Part shown: piece by piece, positions 20,441 through 30,674 of the stretch
How positions within the stretch are numbered: position 1 is the stretch's first letter
Layout: every line of letters starts with the position of its first letter
Assembly: GCA_023052935.1 (NCBI GenBank)
Contig: CM041293.1
Span: 150,172,968 to 150,236,967 of the forward strand
Direction of reading: 5' to 3'
From: Piezodorus guildinii
Taxonomy: Eukaryota > Arthropoda > Insecta > Hemiptera > Pentatomidae
DNA: 64,000 bases
The notes under the pieces: model-generated
What the model was told of the DNA's origin: nothing
Databases searched by the model: none
The model's input: the letters and a program-made list of their open reading frames with translations, nothing else
Position numbers and translations under genes: made by a program

Positions 20441-23116
20441 TTATAAGAGATCTCTAGGCCACTGCCGTTTCAACCTACGAGGAGGGTTATAGGGATGGCT
20501 GGAGCTAGATAGGGATTGGGATAAAGGATTAGGGATGTGAGTTAGCCTCTGGTGGAAGTTTAGGAATTTAGATGGGATTAAATCGAGGACAAATGGGATA
20601 TTCAGATCATTGTGTAAGGTCTTGTTTGTAACATAATAGGGAGCATTGACTATTGTTCTAAGGACTTTGGACTGAAAGGATTGGATACGCCTGATGTTCG
20701 AAAATTTAGTTGTCCCCCACAGTTCGAGTCCGTAGGTCCATATCGGTTTTAGAATCGTCTTGTAAATTAATAGTTTATTAGCAACAGAAAGTTTTGATGT
20801 TCTGTTTAGTAGTCTATATAGTTGGCCGTATCGTCTGTTGAGTTCTTGTCGTTTAAGTCGAGTGTGTGGGTTCCACGTTAGTCTTTTGTCTAGTAAGAAT
20901 CCCAGATACCGGACTGTGTCAGAGCAGGGAAGGGGTATGGAGTTAAAATTGACTTGTGGACAAGATCTGCGGCGAATGGTAAAGGTGATGTGCTTACATT
21001 TGGATTCATTAATTTTGATACGCCAATTAGCGCACCAAAATTCAATCAAGGATAGATGTCTTTGTAGATAGGAAGATGCAATTTCGGGATCTGATTGGAT
21101 TGATAAAATGGCAGTATCGTCGGCAAAGGTTGCTAAGAAGGTATCAGGATCCGTAGGTATGTCAGCTGTAAATAGGAGATAGAGGACAGGACCTAGGACA
21201 CTGCCTTGAGGTACACCAGCCTCGATCAGGTAACTATTGGAAAATTCTGAACCAGAGCGGACTCTGAAGGAACGGTTTGAAAGGTATGATTGTAGGATTA
21301 GATATAAGGATTGGGGTAAATGGGTTTTTAGTTTGAAAAGCAAGCCATCGTGCCAGACCCGGTCGAATGCCTGAGCAACGTCCAGAAAGGCACCAGTGCA
21401 ATATTGCTTGTTTTCAAGTGCAAAGGATATATAGTCAACCACTCGTAGGCCTTGTTGTACAGTGGAGTGCTGTGAGCGGAATCCGAACTGGTGGAAAGGA
21501 ATTTCAATTAACTGTAGGATACGCTTGAGAAGGATTTTTTCAAAGATTTTTGAAAGGATCGGAAGGAGACTAATAGGCCTATAGGATGAGGTGTTGTTGG
21601 GAGGTTTACCAGGTTTGGGAAAAAGGAGAATGATGGAGTGTTTCCACACCAAAGGAAAGTGGGTTGTACGGAGGATACTATTATAGAGGTAGGTAAGGAA
21701 TATAATTGCTTTTTGGGGCAGTTGACGAAGGATCTTAGAATTGAGGAGGTCATAGCCAGGAGCTTTTCGAGGTTTTAGTTTCTTTATAAGGAATTTGACC
21801 TCAGAGGGGTTAATAGCTTTAGGGGGTGGAGAGAGAGGAATTGGAGAGGAGAGGAATTCCTTTACGTTAGCTGTATGGGCAGGATTGAGCTCGGGGTGTG
21901 GGATAAAAACTTTAGAAAGGTATTTGGCAAATTCTTCCGCTCTAGTCTCATCCGACGAAGCCCAGGATCCATCTTCACGTCGGATGGGATGGGAGAAGAA
22001 TTGGTATTTAAGAACTTTTTTGGTTACTTTCCAGAGGGAATTGTCGCAGATAGATAGTGAAGAAAGATAGGAATTGTAGGATTGGGATCGGAAGGTATCT
22101 AATTTCTTTTTAGCTAATTTGGTGTAATAATTGTAGGATTTACGATCGTCTGGGTGCCTGGTTCTTTGCCAGAGGGTTCTAGAGCGTCGTTTGGTATGGA
22201 TTAGATCTAGGAGGTTTTGGGGTATAGGATTCTTCTGGTAGTATTTTGGGGAAGGAGAAGGTGAAGATGCATTCCAGGCTGCTTGTTGGATAAGGGTAGT
22301 AAAGGAATCAACTGCATCGTCAAGATCTTGTGGAGATTTGAGGGATACTCTGAGGTCTATTCCATCCGTTATTATTTCGCGGAAGAGGTTCCAATTAACT
22401 GGGCCTCTTAGGAATGATGGTGGAGGGAGTTTCGGAATAGGAGATAATGAGAGAGTCAGGGTAAGAGGGCTATGATCGGAGGAAAGGTCATCGAGCCGGG
22501 AAACGGAATGATTTAAAGGTCCTAGCCCTTTGTGGATAAAATAATCAAGGAGGTCGGGGTTACGGTGAAGATCAGTAGGCCAATAGGTAGGGGAATCGGG
22601 GGAGAGGATATTACAGTGAGTGGAATAGAGTGCAGACAGCAATGTTCGCCCGCGAGAATTTGTAGTTCTGGCTCCCCATTGCTGGTGTTTGGCATTTAAG
22701 TCCGCACCTATGAGGAAATGATGCCCTAAGGAATTAAGGAATAAATTAAATTGGATTTCGGAAATAGGTATTTTTGGAGGAGAGTATGCTGCAACTACTG
22801 TTATAGGAAAATGACGGGTTTGTATAATTACAGCAGTGGTTTGGAGGAAGTTATGGACTGGTAAGGGTAATAAATTATGGGAGAGGGAGCGATGGATGAT
22901 GACAGCAGTGCCGGCATGAGCTGTTCCATCGGGATGGTCAGTTCGGTATATTTGGTAGTCTGGGATGTTGAATGATCGTTTGTTAGTTAGTCGTGTTTCA
23001 GTGATAAGAGCTACGTCAATACGTTTGTCGTGTAGTAATAAAGTTAGTTCATTAATATGATTTCGAACACCATTCGCATTCCAGAGGAGAATGGAAATGG
23101 AGTTGGATGGAATCAT
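20441..23116 (-). CDS. Jockey-1 ORF2: endonuclease-reverse transcriptase (intact)
   Basis: The 891-residue protein would nick target DNA and reverse transcribe the element RNA by target-primed reverse transcription. The APE endonuclease (about residues 1-225) shows LLWNANGVRNH, ITETRLT, IGADLNAKHQQWG and SSDHSPLTL. The RT domain (about 430-720) shows SYRPISLLPILSKIFEK, HQFGFRSQHST, GAFLDVAQAFDRVWHD, GVPQGSVLGPVLY and catalytic FADD near residue 664. The tail has LGFLLDKRLTWNPHTRLK and ends RRLKRQWPRDLL. There are no stops or frameshifts, and the length matches the 892-residue jockey-2 protein. The start ATG directly follows the ORF1 stop (TAAATG at 23119-23114), which suggests reinitiation after ORF1. 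Expression is unproven. Confidence 0.92.
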   Translation of the reverse strand: MIPSNSISILLWNANGVRNHINELTLLLHDKRIDVALITETRLTNKRSFNIPDYQIYRTDHPDGTAHAGTAVIIHRSLSHNLLPLPVHNFLQTTAVIIQTRHFPITVVAAYSPPKIPISEIQFNLFLNSLGHHFLIGADLNAKHQQWGARTTNSRGRTLLSALYSTHCNILSPDSPTYWPTDLHRNPDLLDYFIHKGLGPLNHSVSRLDDLSSDHSPLTLTLSLSPIPKLPPPSFLRGPVNWNLFREIITDGIDLRVSLKSPQDLDDAVDSFTTLIQQAAWNASSPSPSPKYYQKNPIPQNLLDLIHTKRRSRTLWQRTRHPDDRKSYNYYTKLAKKKLDTFRSQSYNSYLSSLSICDNSLWKVTKKVLKYQFFSHPIRREDGSWASSDETRAEEFAKYLSKVFIPHPELNPAHTANVKEFLSSPIPLSPPPKAINPSEVKFLIKKLKPRKAPGYDLLNSKILRQLPQKAIIFLTYLYNSILRTTHFPLVWKHSIILLFPKPGKPPNNTSSYRPISLLPILSKIFEKILLKRILQLIEIPFHQFGFRSQHSTVQQGLRVVDYISFALENKQYCTGAFLDVAQAFDRVWHDGLLFKLKTHLPQSLYLILQSYLSNRSFRVRSGSEFSNSYLIEAGVPQGSVLGPVLYLLFTADIPTDPDTFLATFADDTAILSIQSDPEIASSYLQRHLSLIEFWCANWRIKINESKCKHITFTIRRRSCPQVNFNSIPLPCSDTVRYLGFLLDKRLTWNPHTRLKRQELNRRYGQLYRLLNRTSKLSVANKLLIYKTILKPIWTYGLELWGTTKFSNIRRIQSFQSKVLRTIVNAPYYVTNKTLHNDLNIPFVLDLIPSKFLNFHQRLTHIPNPLSQSLSSSSHPYNPPRRLKRQWPRDLL

Positions 23117-24430
23117 TTAGGGCTTTTTCAAGGCAGGAATTAAATTTGATACTAGGTTTGTTAGGACTGATATCAGAGGCATAACTATTGATTTTATTTC
23201 TGAGATGAATGATGTCATTAAACTGGTGAGGTCTGTGACATTTGATGGAGGAGGGATAGGAGAAATTTGATGCTGGGGAAGTTATTGAGAATTAAAATTT
23301 TGAGGTGGTTGAGATTCAGGTTCGGGATGCTTGAGGGTATGTTGAACCGGCGTGGCCTCACACTGAGTAGACTGGTCACCACCACCAAGTTGTTGGGCGA
23401 ACGAAACTGTCGGGTCGACGAATTTTGATGGGTTTCTCCTCGGTCTAGTCTCCTCTTGGCGCTGGGGCTTCAGAAATCTTGACTTGAGATTTTTGTAAAT
23501 CTCGCAGCCTTTGTAATTCGCCGGATGTCCCTTGTGGCACAGAGCGCAAACTGCTGGGATTATCCGAGATTTATTGCACTGCTCAGACTTGTGCTGTTCA
23601 CCACATTTAACACAGCGCGGTATGTGGTGGCAATACGTTTTCGTGTGGCCGTATGCTTGACAATTGTGGCATTGTATAATGTCTCTTTTTACATAGGGCT
23701 TTTCAATCTTTACTCTCGTGTAATAGAGTTTTTCCAATTCATAAATTTTTTCTACTCCTGGAGACGGTTCTAAGTCCACAAAAAATAGAGGTAAAGGAAT
23801 TTTACTCCTGTCACCTGATTCTTCTATAATATCTTTCATGACATTAGTTATCTGACGCACTTTGAACCCAAGAGACGTCAGTTCTTGCTTTATTTCCTCA
23901 GCTGGTGTAGAGGGGTGTAAATTTCTTATTACCACCCTTAATGCCCTCTCCTCTCTTAGCTGATACGTGTGAAAATCAGCTTTTGTTTCAGTAAGATATT
24001 TTACTATTTTGCGGTACACATCAGCTGAATCGGGTGATATTTTTGTGTCATTGATACGCGTAAGACATGTGTAGCTTTTGTTATCAATGATTTTATTTAA
24101 TTGGGTGCATAGTAGTTGAAAATTTCTTATATTTTTAACAAATATGGGAGGAGGGCGGGGATCTCTCGGTGTAGATTCTGATTCCATGACCTCTTTCTCG
24201 ATATGGAGTACTTGGTAGGGGTTAGGAGTAAAAAAGGGAGATTCCTCAGTCATCCCTTGCGATGAAGTCCCGGGTTGTGGTTCCTGTTCGTTAGAAGCAG
24301 CTGATGAGGGGGGCGTAGGGCGTTTGTTATTACGTCTTTGCCTTTGCTTGACCGGGGAAGCAGAAGAGCCAGCTGACCTGGAGCGTTTAATGCTTGCCTT
24401 TCCCGCCATGACTTGGTGATAGTATCTCAT
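23117..24430 (-). pseudogene. Jockey-1 ORF1: zinc-knuckle RNA-binding protein with one nonsense codon
   Basis: ORF1 encodes a Gag-like RNA-binding protein that packages element RNA. From the ATG at 24430 the reading starts MRYYHQVMAGKAS, with a basic Ser/Pro-rich N-terminus. A middle region resembles the PRE_C2HC domain (ALRVVIRNLHPSTPAEEIKQ). Three Cys/His knuckles follow: CHNCQAYGHTKTYC, CVKCGEQHKSEQC and CALCHKGHPANYKGC. A TAA at 23284-23282 stops it after 382 codons. The same frame continues open for 54 more codons, matching the end of jockey-2 ORF1, and reaches a second TAA immediately before ORF2. The break is therefore a single premature stop near the C-terminus. Because all knuckles precede it, the truncated protein might keep RNA binding. 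Confidence 0.88.
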
Positions 24431-24801
24431 TGATACATAAAAATAAATAAAAAATAAAACAAAAAAAAATACGTCCGCGCGACCTTGACCTTGTTGTCCG
24501 GAGCGCGACGTGGCCCCTCCAGGGGTCAGTGGAAGACTGGCAAGCTGAGGAAGCTGAGTGGGGATCGCAATATGGCGAAAAAGATAAGGCTTCTCAGCTC
24601 TACTTCATACGACAACTAAGTAATCGTAAATATTACTACTTACAGTCAGTAGGATTAGTCCATTGTTGACAACGAATGTTGTTGCACAATCACTAATTGT
24701 TTATATGTAATAAAAACAATTATTACACACTAAAAACTGTTCATAAAGAAGAGACGATATAAAGACGTATGTTAATGAACTAGCGCAAGCGCAGAACTGA
24801 G
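24431..24801 (-). other. Jockey-1 5' UTR
   Basis: This is the region between the 5' target duplication and the ORF1 ATG. It starts CTCAGTTCTGCGC in sense orientation, with an initiator-like TCAGT. A GC-rich part at about 24475-24560 contrasts with the AT-rich surroundings. Jockey elements normally carry their promoter here. Confidence 0.6.
24783..24792. promoter_or_regulatory. NRF-1-like palindromic site, jockey-1 5' end
   Basis: GCGCAAGCGC lies within 20 bp of the 5' end of jockey-1. It is close to the NRF-1/erect wing consensus and is the counterpart of TGCGCATGCGCA at the jockey-2 5' end. Confidence 0.35.
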
Positions 24802-24814
24802 AAATAAAAGTATT

Positions 24815-25017
24815 AAAAAAAAATATTACAATTACTGCCAAGCCTAAACCGGTGAAGGATAGAAACTCTCACAATTTGCAGAAGTACTTGTTACAGAGTT
24901 CTGTTGAATTTCAATCAGCGTGCACTCCTGGGTTAAAATATAAGAATATACACACGCTCATAAATGAAGAACATATCTATCATTTATTAGTATTTTAATT
25001 TCAAAGTGCGAAATAGA
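24815..25017. other. Unassigned
   Basis: This short stretch lies between the jockey-1 target site and a SINE head. Nothing was recognised. Confidence 0.35.
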
Positions 25018-25110
25018 TCCCCTGCGATGTAGTGGCTAGCATAACTGCTTTCTGTATCCAAAGTCGTGGGTTGAAATGCAGCAGATGGCCCAAAGATTTT
25101 TTTAAAGGGT
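25018..25110 (+). mobile_element. SINE-1 head-like fragment
   Basis: GATGTAGTGGCTAGCATAAC and GTGGGTTGAAATGC correspond to boxes A and B of the tRNA-like head at 58027-58105. It is decayed and not followed by the SINE-1 body. Confidence 0.6.
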
Positions 25111-25715
25111 AAAACTCTATCATAAACCTGGGTATTACCATAGATCAAACCCTTTCCTGGAAACCCTACGTCGCTCTAATTTGCAGACGGATTATAAATA
25201 CTCTTAACTACGAATACTTTTATCTCTCCCACTCTCGTTCCCTCGCTTATTTTTCTCACTTAAATTACTGATGTGTGGCATATGTTGGCCTCTAGACAAT
25301 AATTGATGATATACCTTCATAGGATTCATCTTCGGTACCTCGAACAGGTCTCCAGTGGCCCACTTATACAGCAAGTTGGAGTGGCTTCTACCTCCCATAC
25401 GGTGGCAATATTTCCTTGGAATATACATTTATCAAATAATTTACTCCCAACATCCTCCATACATTTACAGTATCCTACAATTCGAATCCTCAGTCCACTT
25501 ACTTGAAACTAGATCTCGCCATTCTGACCTCCCCATTCCTACCCACAGAGGTAATATTTTGATAATTCCTTTTATATCCCCCCTGTAACACTCTAAAATT
25601 CCCTACCTGCTCATATTATCCTTATCTCATTCAAATCCCATTTTTTCCAACGCCTTCTATCATCCAAAAAAGATTCGCACCAAATTTGAAAATTGTAAAT
25701 CAACTATCCTACTTT
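25111..25715 (+). pseudogene. CR1/L2-like ORF2 C-terminal fragment
   Basis: The translation near 25120-25200 reads NLGITIDQTLSWKPYVAL followed by CRRIINTL. This closely matches NLGITLDQTLSWKPHIS in the ORF2 at 7647-10479. Further blocks (LPYGGNISLEYTF and a terminal FFPTPS-like part) continue to about 25700 through stops and frame changes. It is a dead 5'-truncated copy joined directly to a SINE head. Confidence 0.65.
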
Positions 25716-25806
25716 TAACATAAGACATAATTATTTATTTAATAAAAAAACAAAATACGTAGTGTTATGGACTAATTTATTTGTAAATTGCTCAGCTTTT
25801 TTAGAA

Positions 25807-26428
25807 TTTTATAAAACTCCCGGGCGGAAACGGTAAGTCCTAAGAAACTGAAATTTCATATTTAAGACAAATATGCGCCCGAGACGTTACAAAACCTTTT
25901 TCATTAATATGAGCTTACCAGAAGATCCTCTTTATACTATGCATTTTGCACATTTTTTCGATTTTCTCGAAAACAGTTCCGACGATTTTGATTAAACTCG
26001 CTATATCGATGTAGAATTTAATGGGCTTTAATACAATTTAGTTTTCATTCTGATTAAAATGGTCTGACAGGGCTTAAATGCCGATATTTTACATTTTTTT
26101 CCCCTGTAAAGTAACTTTAATTTTGTATATTTTGTAAAAATGAATATATTATCTTGTTACCACCGATGAAAAACACATAACTATATAAGTTGAACGAATA
26201 TTGAATTCGTTCAACTTATGTATTTATATATACATTTTTCATTATATATAGAGTTCAACTTATATATAGATTTTTTAATAAAACACATGTTTCTATAGAA
26301 ATTTAATTTAATTATTTCTTTAATGGTTTCACGTATTTTAATCTCTAACTGTATTAGAAAAACCTTTAATTGATTTTTAAAATAGAGGTAAGTGAAAGTC
26401 GTGCCCCACAGAAAGTTGCCCGCACCAG
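25807..26428 (+). repeat. Family A repeat, copy D, with small fold-back core
   Basis: The copy is 5'-truncated. It contains CGCCCGAGACGTTAC, GTCTGACAGGGCTTAAATG and a perfect 15-bp inverted pair ATAAGTTGAACGAAT / ATTCGTTCAACTTAT (26185-26199 and 26205-26219). It ends AGGTAAGTGAAAGT (26386-26399), a 13-base insertion, and CACCAG. Confidence 0.8.
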
Positions 26429-26504
26429 ATTTTTTATACATAAGTGAATAAAAATTAATATTATTGGTTTCTCGGCCAGACATGTATATTTATTTACTGA
26501 ACAA

Positions 26505-26560
26505 AATTGTTAATTTTTAACGGACATAGTCCCAGAATAAAGTTATTTTTATTTTTTACT
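26505..26560 (+). mobile_element. CR1-like 3' end fragment
   Basis: GGAC-ATA-GTCC (26522-26532) is followed by CAGAATAAAGTTATTTTTATTT and an ATT-type tail. Only the terminal tens of bases of a CR1/L2-like element remain. Confidence 0.55.
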
Positions 26561-26584
26561 ATTATTAAAAAATCCTCAGATTAC

Positions 26585-26740
26585 GTAAAATGGTTGTCCC
26601 GAGCCTTGCGATGTCAGATACTCGTTAAAGATCCCTATCATAATTAAACCTGAATAGACAAAATCTAGAATAATCTCCCTATAGCATCGTCCTATTAGAC
26701 ACAGTAGCATGAAGTGACGTTGACTGAGTAAACAGAGCTT
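26585..26740 (+). mobile_element. SINE-1, decayed head-less copy
   Basis: The copy is collinear with 10691-10885 and 58140-58325 (GGTTGTCCCGAGCCTTGCGA, TAGCATCGTCCTATTAG, GTGACGTTGA) with many substitutions. The ORF-like readings over it are not genes. Confidence 0.8.
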
Positions 26741-27460
26741 TGAAAATGCAGTTTTGACCCTTATAATCAAAGATCAAAACATTATGTTAATGTCCAAGAC
26801 TTCTAGGCTCGCTTCTGGCTGTTAGATGTCCGGGAATAATAATAATATTGATCATTGTTTTACTTTTAATATAACGAGGAAACTTTACGAGATTGAATAA
26901 AAGAAATCCCGGCTACTCTCCTATGTCACAGTTCAATTCGATTCAAGTTTATTTTATGAGAACCTCTTTTTCAAAGTTCTTGCACATGAAAAGATGAAAT
27001 AAAAAAGTTTAAACCAAAATATATTTCACTTTGTAAAGACACGTAATGAGGCTAATGCAGATAAGGGTTATTGAGTGAGGTTTCAGGTAGAGATGGGTCT
27101 AAAGTAATTTTGCTAAATCAATTGGATACAGACTGAGTTTGAAACGCATGAGATACGCTGTCAGTAGCGTCCCTTGCTTGCTTTCTCACCCGGAAAATTC
27201 CCATTGCCAACAAAGTTGATACGACTCATGGTTATAAAAAAAAAAAAAAAAAAAAAAAAGAGTAAGACCCGTTACCATTGAGTACGGGCAATTAATTACA
27301 GCCGAAATATAGGCTCTTTGATTTTTTCAAATGCTTTTACTTTATCGGATTTTTCTGTAAATATCACCGAAATTTACATCCATCCTTACATTTTACTAAT
27401 TTTTGAGAATAAGTTTATCAGAAATTGTGATTCAATTAGTAATCGGAATAGAATAGAAAA
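26741..27460. other. Unassigned AT-rich stretch
   Basis: Nothing was recognised apart from a 23-base A run at about 27237-27259 that could mark the end of an unknown retrocopy. Confidence 0.35.
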
Positions 27461-27462
27461 TA

Positions 27463-27492
27463 ATTTTTATTCTGCGACAAGGTCCCTTAAGA
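27463..27492 (-). mobile_element. CR1-like 3' end fragment
   Basis: On the minus strand TTAAGGGACCTTGTCGCAGA is followed by ATAAAAATTATT. This is a mutated version of the GGGAC/GTCCC plus AATAAAG end, lying about 30 bp from the mariner at 27520. Confidence 0.45.
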
Positions 27493-27519
27493 ACAATGGA
27501 TATGTTCTATTAAGATATA

Positions 27520-28379
27520 TTGAGTTGTTTCACATGAAATGTCCGTTTTTATAGTTTCTGAAATACATAAAGGATTTTGCAGGTCTCTGTTGTTTTCTTG
27601 CAAATGTTTACATATTTAAAGTAATCTACCTTTTGTATTATAAACATTAACATGGAAACACGCGATTTTCGAGTAATATTTTTGTACGAGTTTAAACTCG
27701 GCCATTCACCAGCTGAGGCCGCTAGAAATATTTGCAAGGCGTTTGGGGAAGGGAGTGTTAATGAGCGGAAAATTCGCCGTTGGTTTGTTAAGTTTTCAGC
27801 TGGGGGTACCGACTGGGAAAACTTGCCCCGAGGAAGACCTCCGTCCGTAATAGACAACGATGTCCTCAAACATACAGTAGCAGGAAACCCCTACCAAACA
27901 GTTAGAGGACTCTCAGCACAACTAAATGCAAGTCCATCTACCATTTCCAGCATTTAAAGTGTATTGGGAAAGGAAAAAAGCTCGATACATGGGTACCTCA
28001 TGATCTCACTGAGCTGCAGCAAGACCCCATGTTTCAAAACATACCGTGCAAAAATTGAAAGAACTGGGCTACGAAGTTCTTCCGCACCCACCATGTTCTC
28101 CCGACTTATCTCCAACAGCTTATCACCTGTTCAGGAATTCAGACAACTTCGTCAAAGGAAAACTTTTTGAAAATGATGATCAAGTGAAAAGTGCGTTTTG
28201 TTGTTTCACTTCAAAGCTCAGAGTTTTTCAGTTCGGGATAAAAAAAGTTGGTGTCACGTTGGGAAAAATGTGTAAAAAAAGAAGGCAAATGCTTCGAATA
28301 AAATTATCTTGTTATCATATCGTATTTTTAATAAAAATCTATTACCTTGAAACCGGACATTTCCTGTGACACAACCCAA
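27520..28379 (+). mobile_element. Mariner, internally deleted, both TIRs present
   Basis: The copy runs from TTGAGTTGTTTCACATGAAA to CCTGTGACACAACCCAA with TA on each side. The first frame (27652-27957) encodes the transposase DNA-binding half: METRDFRVIFLYEFKLGHS, a winged-helix region with NERKIRRWFVKFS, GRPPSVIDND and LSAQLNASPST. The second (28046-28369) encodes the C-terminal block LKELGYEVLPHPPCSPDLS and YHLFRNSDNFVKGKL, including the third catalytic position. The WDDEKW-like first block and the second aspartate region are deleted. This is the same deletion as in the copies at 12487-13181, 49848-50741 and 58447-58985. It could bind ends but not cut. Confidence 0.9.
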
Positions 28380-28384
28380 TACAA

Positions 28385-29390
28385 TTTGTCTGGCCAAAAG
28401 ACCTAAGGATCATAATTAATTCTTATTATTCTATGATATAAGAAGAAAAAATAAAAACAAGTATAGAATGAAACAAAAGTGTAAAATAAATAAATAACTT
28501 CTGATAGATAAATGTGTCGAACAAAACTAAAACTAAAAGTTAATTTATCAGCTAAGTTAATATGGACAATTTTAAAAAAAAATTGTTATTCCTAGTCTGA
28601 TTTTTTATTTGAAATATCAAAATTATTGAGCGTTTCTTTGGGAAGAAAGTATATATTGGAACAGTTGGGACTTGAAGAAAATTGAAGAAAAGAGCTGTGC
28701 AGGTCTTATTGTAAATTAGTCTGGCTGGTTCACTTCAATTTAGTGTAGTTGTTTTATTTTGTTTGATAATATATTTATTAATACACGGAAACCCAAATTT
28801 ACACCATTTAAAATCGTTAAAAAAAAAAAAATTAAGGTTTCCCCACTTATGCTTCAGTGAAGAAGTCTGTTCAGATAAAATAACTGTTTACTGTGTTTCT
28901 GTTTCTTTATAATAAATATATTTTTTTATATTATTTAAGTATTACATAATTTAATTTTGTATTTACATGACTTTATTTTGTATCTTGTATACATTCATAT
29001 GTATTCCATATTGCTTTGGGTTTAGTCAATTACTGTTCCTTCTTTTTTACTGTTTCTTAGAATTGTTTTTTAAGTTATTTAAGTATTATATAATTCAATT
29101 TGGTATTTACATGCCTTAATTTTATGTCTTGTATATGTATTTCTTATTGATTTTGGCTTAGTCAATTACTGCTTCATACTGTGCACTGTGTTACTGTTTC
29201 TTCATAATTGTTTTTTCTTTTTTCATATTGTTTCTTGCTGTGTAGTATGTAATTATACTTCTATTGAATTGCTGCTGTTGAGCTCCTTTTAAATTTCCGT
29301 TGAGTGGGATAATGGCTTCTACTTGCACTGCAAAATGTTTGTAATTATATTTAAATATACTTATTAAAAAAAAAAAAATGTGTGAATGTA
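28385..29390 (+). other. AT-rich, partly duplicated sequence ending in poly(A)
   Basis: About 140 bp beginning ATTTAAGTATTACATAATTT (near 28935) is repeated in diverged form from about 29077. Both units share TTTAGTCAATTACTG-like and TACTGTTTCTT blocks. The stretch closes with AAATATACTTATT and 12 A (about 29365-29377), so it may be the 3' UTR of an unidentified poly(A) retroelement. No coding part was seen. Confidence 0.35.
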
Positions 29391-30121
29391 TTACACTAAT
29401 TTAATGAGCTTATTGAAAAGATCATTACATAAAGACATCATATTATATATCATATTTATTATAGATATACTTCTTATATGAAGTAGATAAAGGGAGTTGA
29501 AGGTGTTAATCCTCAAAAAAAACGTATTATTATTACAAAGAAAGCAATGAACTATTTCTCACATTTACTAAATGATACATCAGGGCTTTATGAGTTCAAG
29601 TAACTCTATAAAGGAATTTAAAATTCAATTATTTTTTTTACTTTTAAAGAAGTTGAACAGTGCTTCCTACTCTCTTGAAACCACCCCCGTCTTCAGCGAC
29701 CGTAAAGAATTGAGTCTGAGAAGAGTAAGGCCGACTCTGCCCTACTTCATTAACGAATGTTCGTTTAACGAAGGAAAATATTGACATTTAGAAAAGATAC
29801 AGCCGGGAGGGGAAGTATTTTGACGAGATGATGCCCCCTTGTATATTTTTCCCTAAGTTAAACCAGGACTCGGAGTTCCTTCTGAGCTGGCTGATTACAC
29901 GGACGAGATCTGTTTGAAAGTTAAAGCAATCCTAAGAATGAGCTGTTTCAACTCTCAACTAGTTCCTTTAGGATGCAGGCTTCATAGTGAACCTACCTTA
30001 GCTTGAACTTATAAACACTTTTTTCGTTTTCTTTTTTTCATTAATCGCTCGGAAATTTTTTATAGCTTAACTTATATGTAGAAGTAAATTAAAGTTTTTT
30101 AAGTGGTACCAAAATAACTTT
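29391..30121. other. Unassigned; GC-richer block at 29640-30000
   Basis: No family was recognised. The 29640-30000 block is compositionally less AT-rich and occurs once in the window. A 70-codon open frame there (29572-29784) has no recognisable domain or clear splice signals. Confidence 0.35.
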
Positions 30122-30123
30122 TA

Positions 30124-30343
30124 TTGGGTTGTTTCACATGAAATGTCCGTTTTTATAGTTTCTGAAATACATAAAGGATTTAGCAGGTTTCTGTTGTTTT
30201 CTTCCGGATGTTTACATATTTAAAGTAAACTATTAATAATCCTCTACCTTTGTATTATAAACATTAGCTTCCCAATCAATTACCAGCAACATGGAAACAC
30301 GCGATTTTCGAGTAATATTTGTGTACGAGTTTAAATTCGGCCT
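30124..30343 (+). mobile_element. Mariner 5' fragment
   Basis: TTGGGTTGTTTCACATGAAA through the transposase start (ATGGAAACACGCGATTTTCG) is intact up to about residue 17. The sequence then switches abruptly to a LINE fragment at 30344. TA precedes the TIR. Confidence 0.85.
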
Positions 30344-30640
30344 ATACATAACGACTTAAACATTCCGACTATTTCAGCCACTGCTACAGAACAATACAAT
30401 AACTTCCACCAAAGACTAACATACAGCACCAACCCTCTTACAGATAATAAAATGCCCTAAGAATCTTTACAGCCCACCCCGACGACTACGCGGGCGGTGG
30501 CGAAGAGATATGCTGATCACTTAACGAGCTCTGCTGTGATGAGCCCACAAATTTGCTTATTGCAAAAGAATTGCAGATGGCAAATTAAATTTATGTCAAA
30601 TTTCTTGTTTGTAATAAATAAATAAAAAACTTTAATAAAT
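30344..30640 (+). pseudogene. Jockey-like ORF2 C-terminal fragment, third subfamily
   Basis: The translation LNIPTISATATEQYNNFHQR and then LTYSTNPLTD follows the LNIPFVLDLVPSKFSKFHQN region of jockey-2 ORF2. Frames are broken after that. An AT-rich end with AATAAATAAATAAAAAA (about 30614-30630) may be its tail. It interrupts a mariner. Confidence 0.65.
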
Positions 30641-30674
30641 AAAATTTAATTCAAATATGATGACAAAACAATAT

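Larger units (their letters stand above)
19954..24814 (-). mobile_element. Jockey-1: full-length jockey-clade LINE with 13-bp target duplication
   Basis: The element occupies 19967-24801 on the minus strand between identical AAATAAAAGTATT copies at 19954-19966 and 24802-24814. Order: 5' UTR starting CTCAGTTCTGCGC, ORF1, ORF2, structured 3' UTR, poly(A) (T run near 19967-19986). ORF2 is open, and ORF1 has a single nonsense codon. It is a diverged sister of jockey-2 on the opposite strand. Confidence 0.9.

Noticed and set aside
29572..29784. Possible host exon in a GC-richer block
   Set aside because: No domain, no clear acceptor and donor pair in frame.
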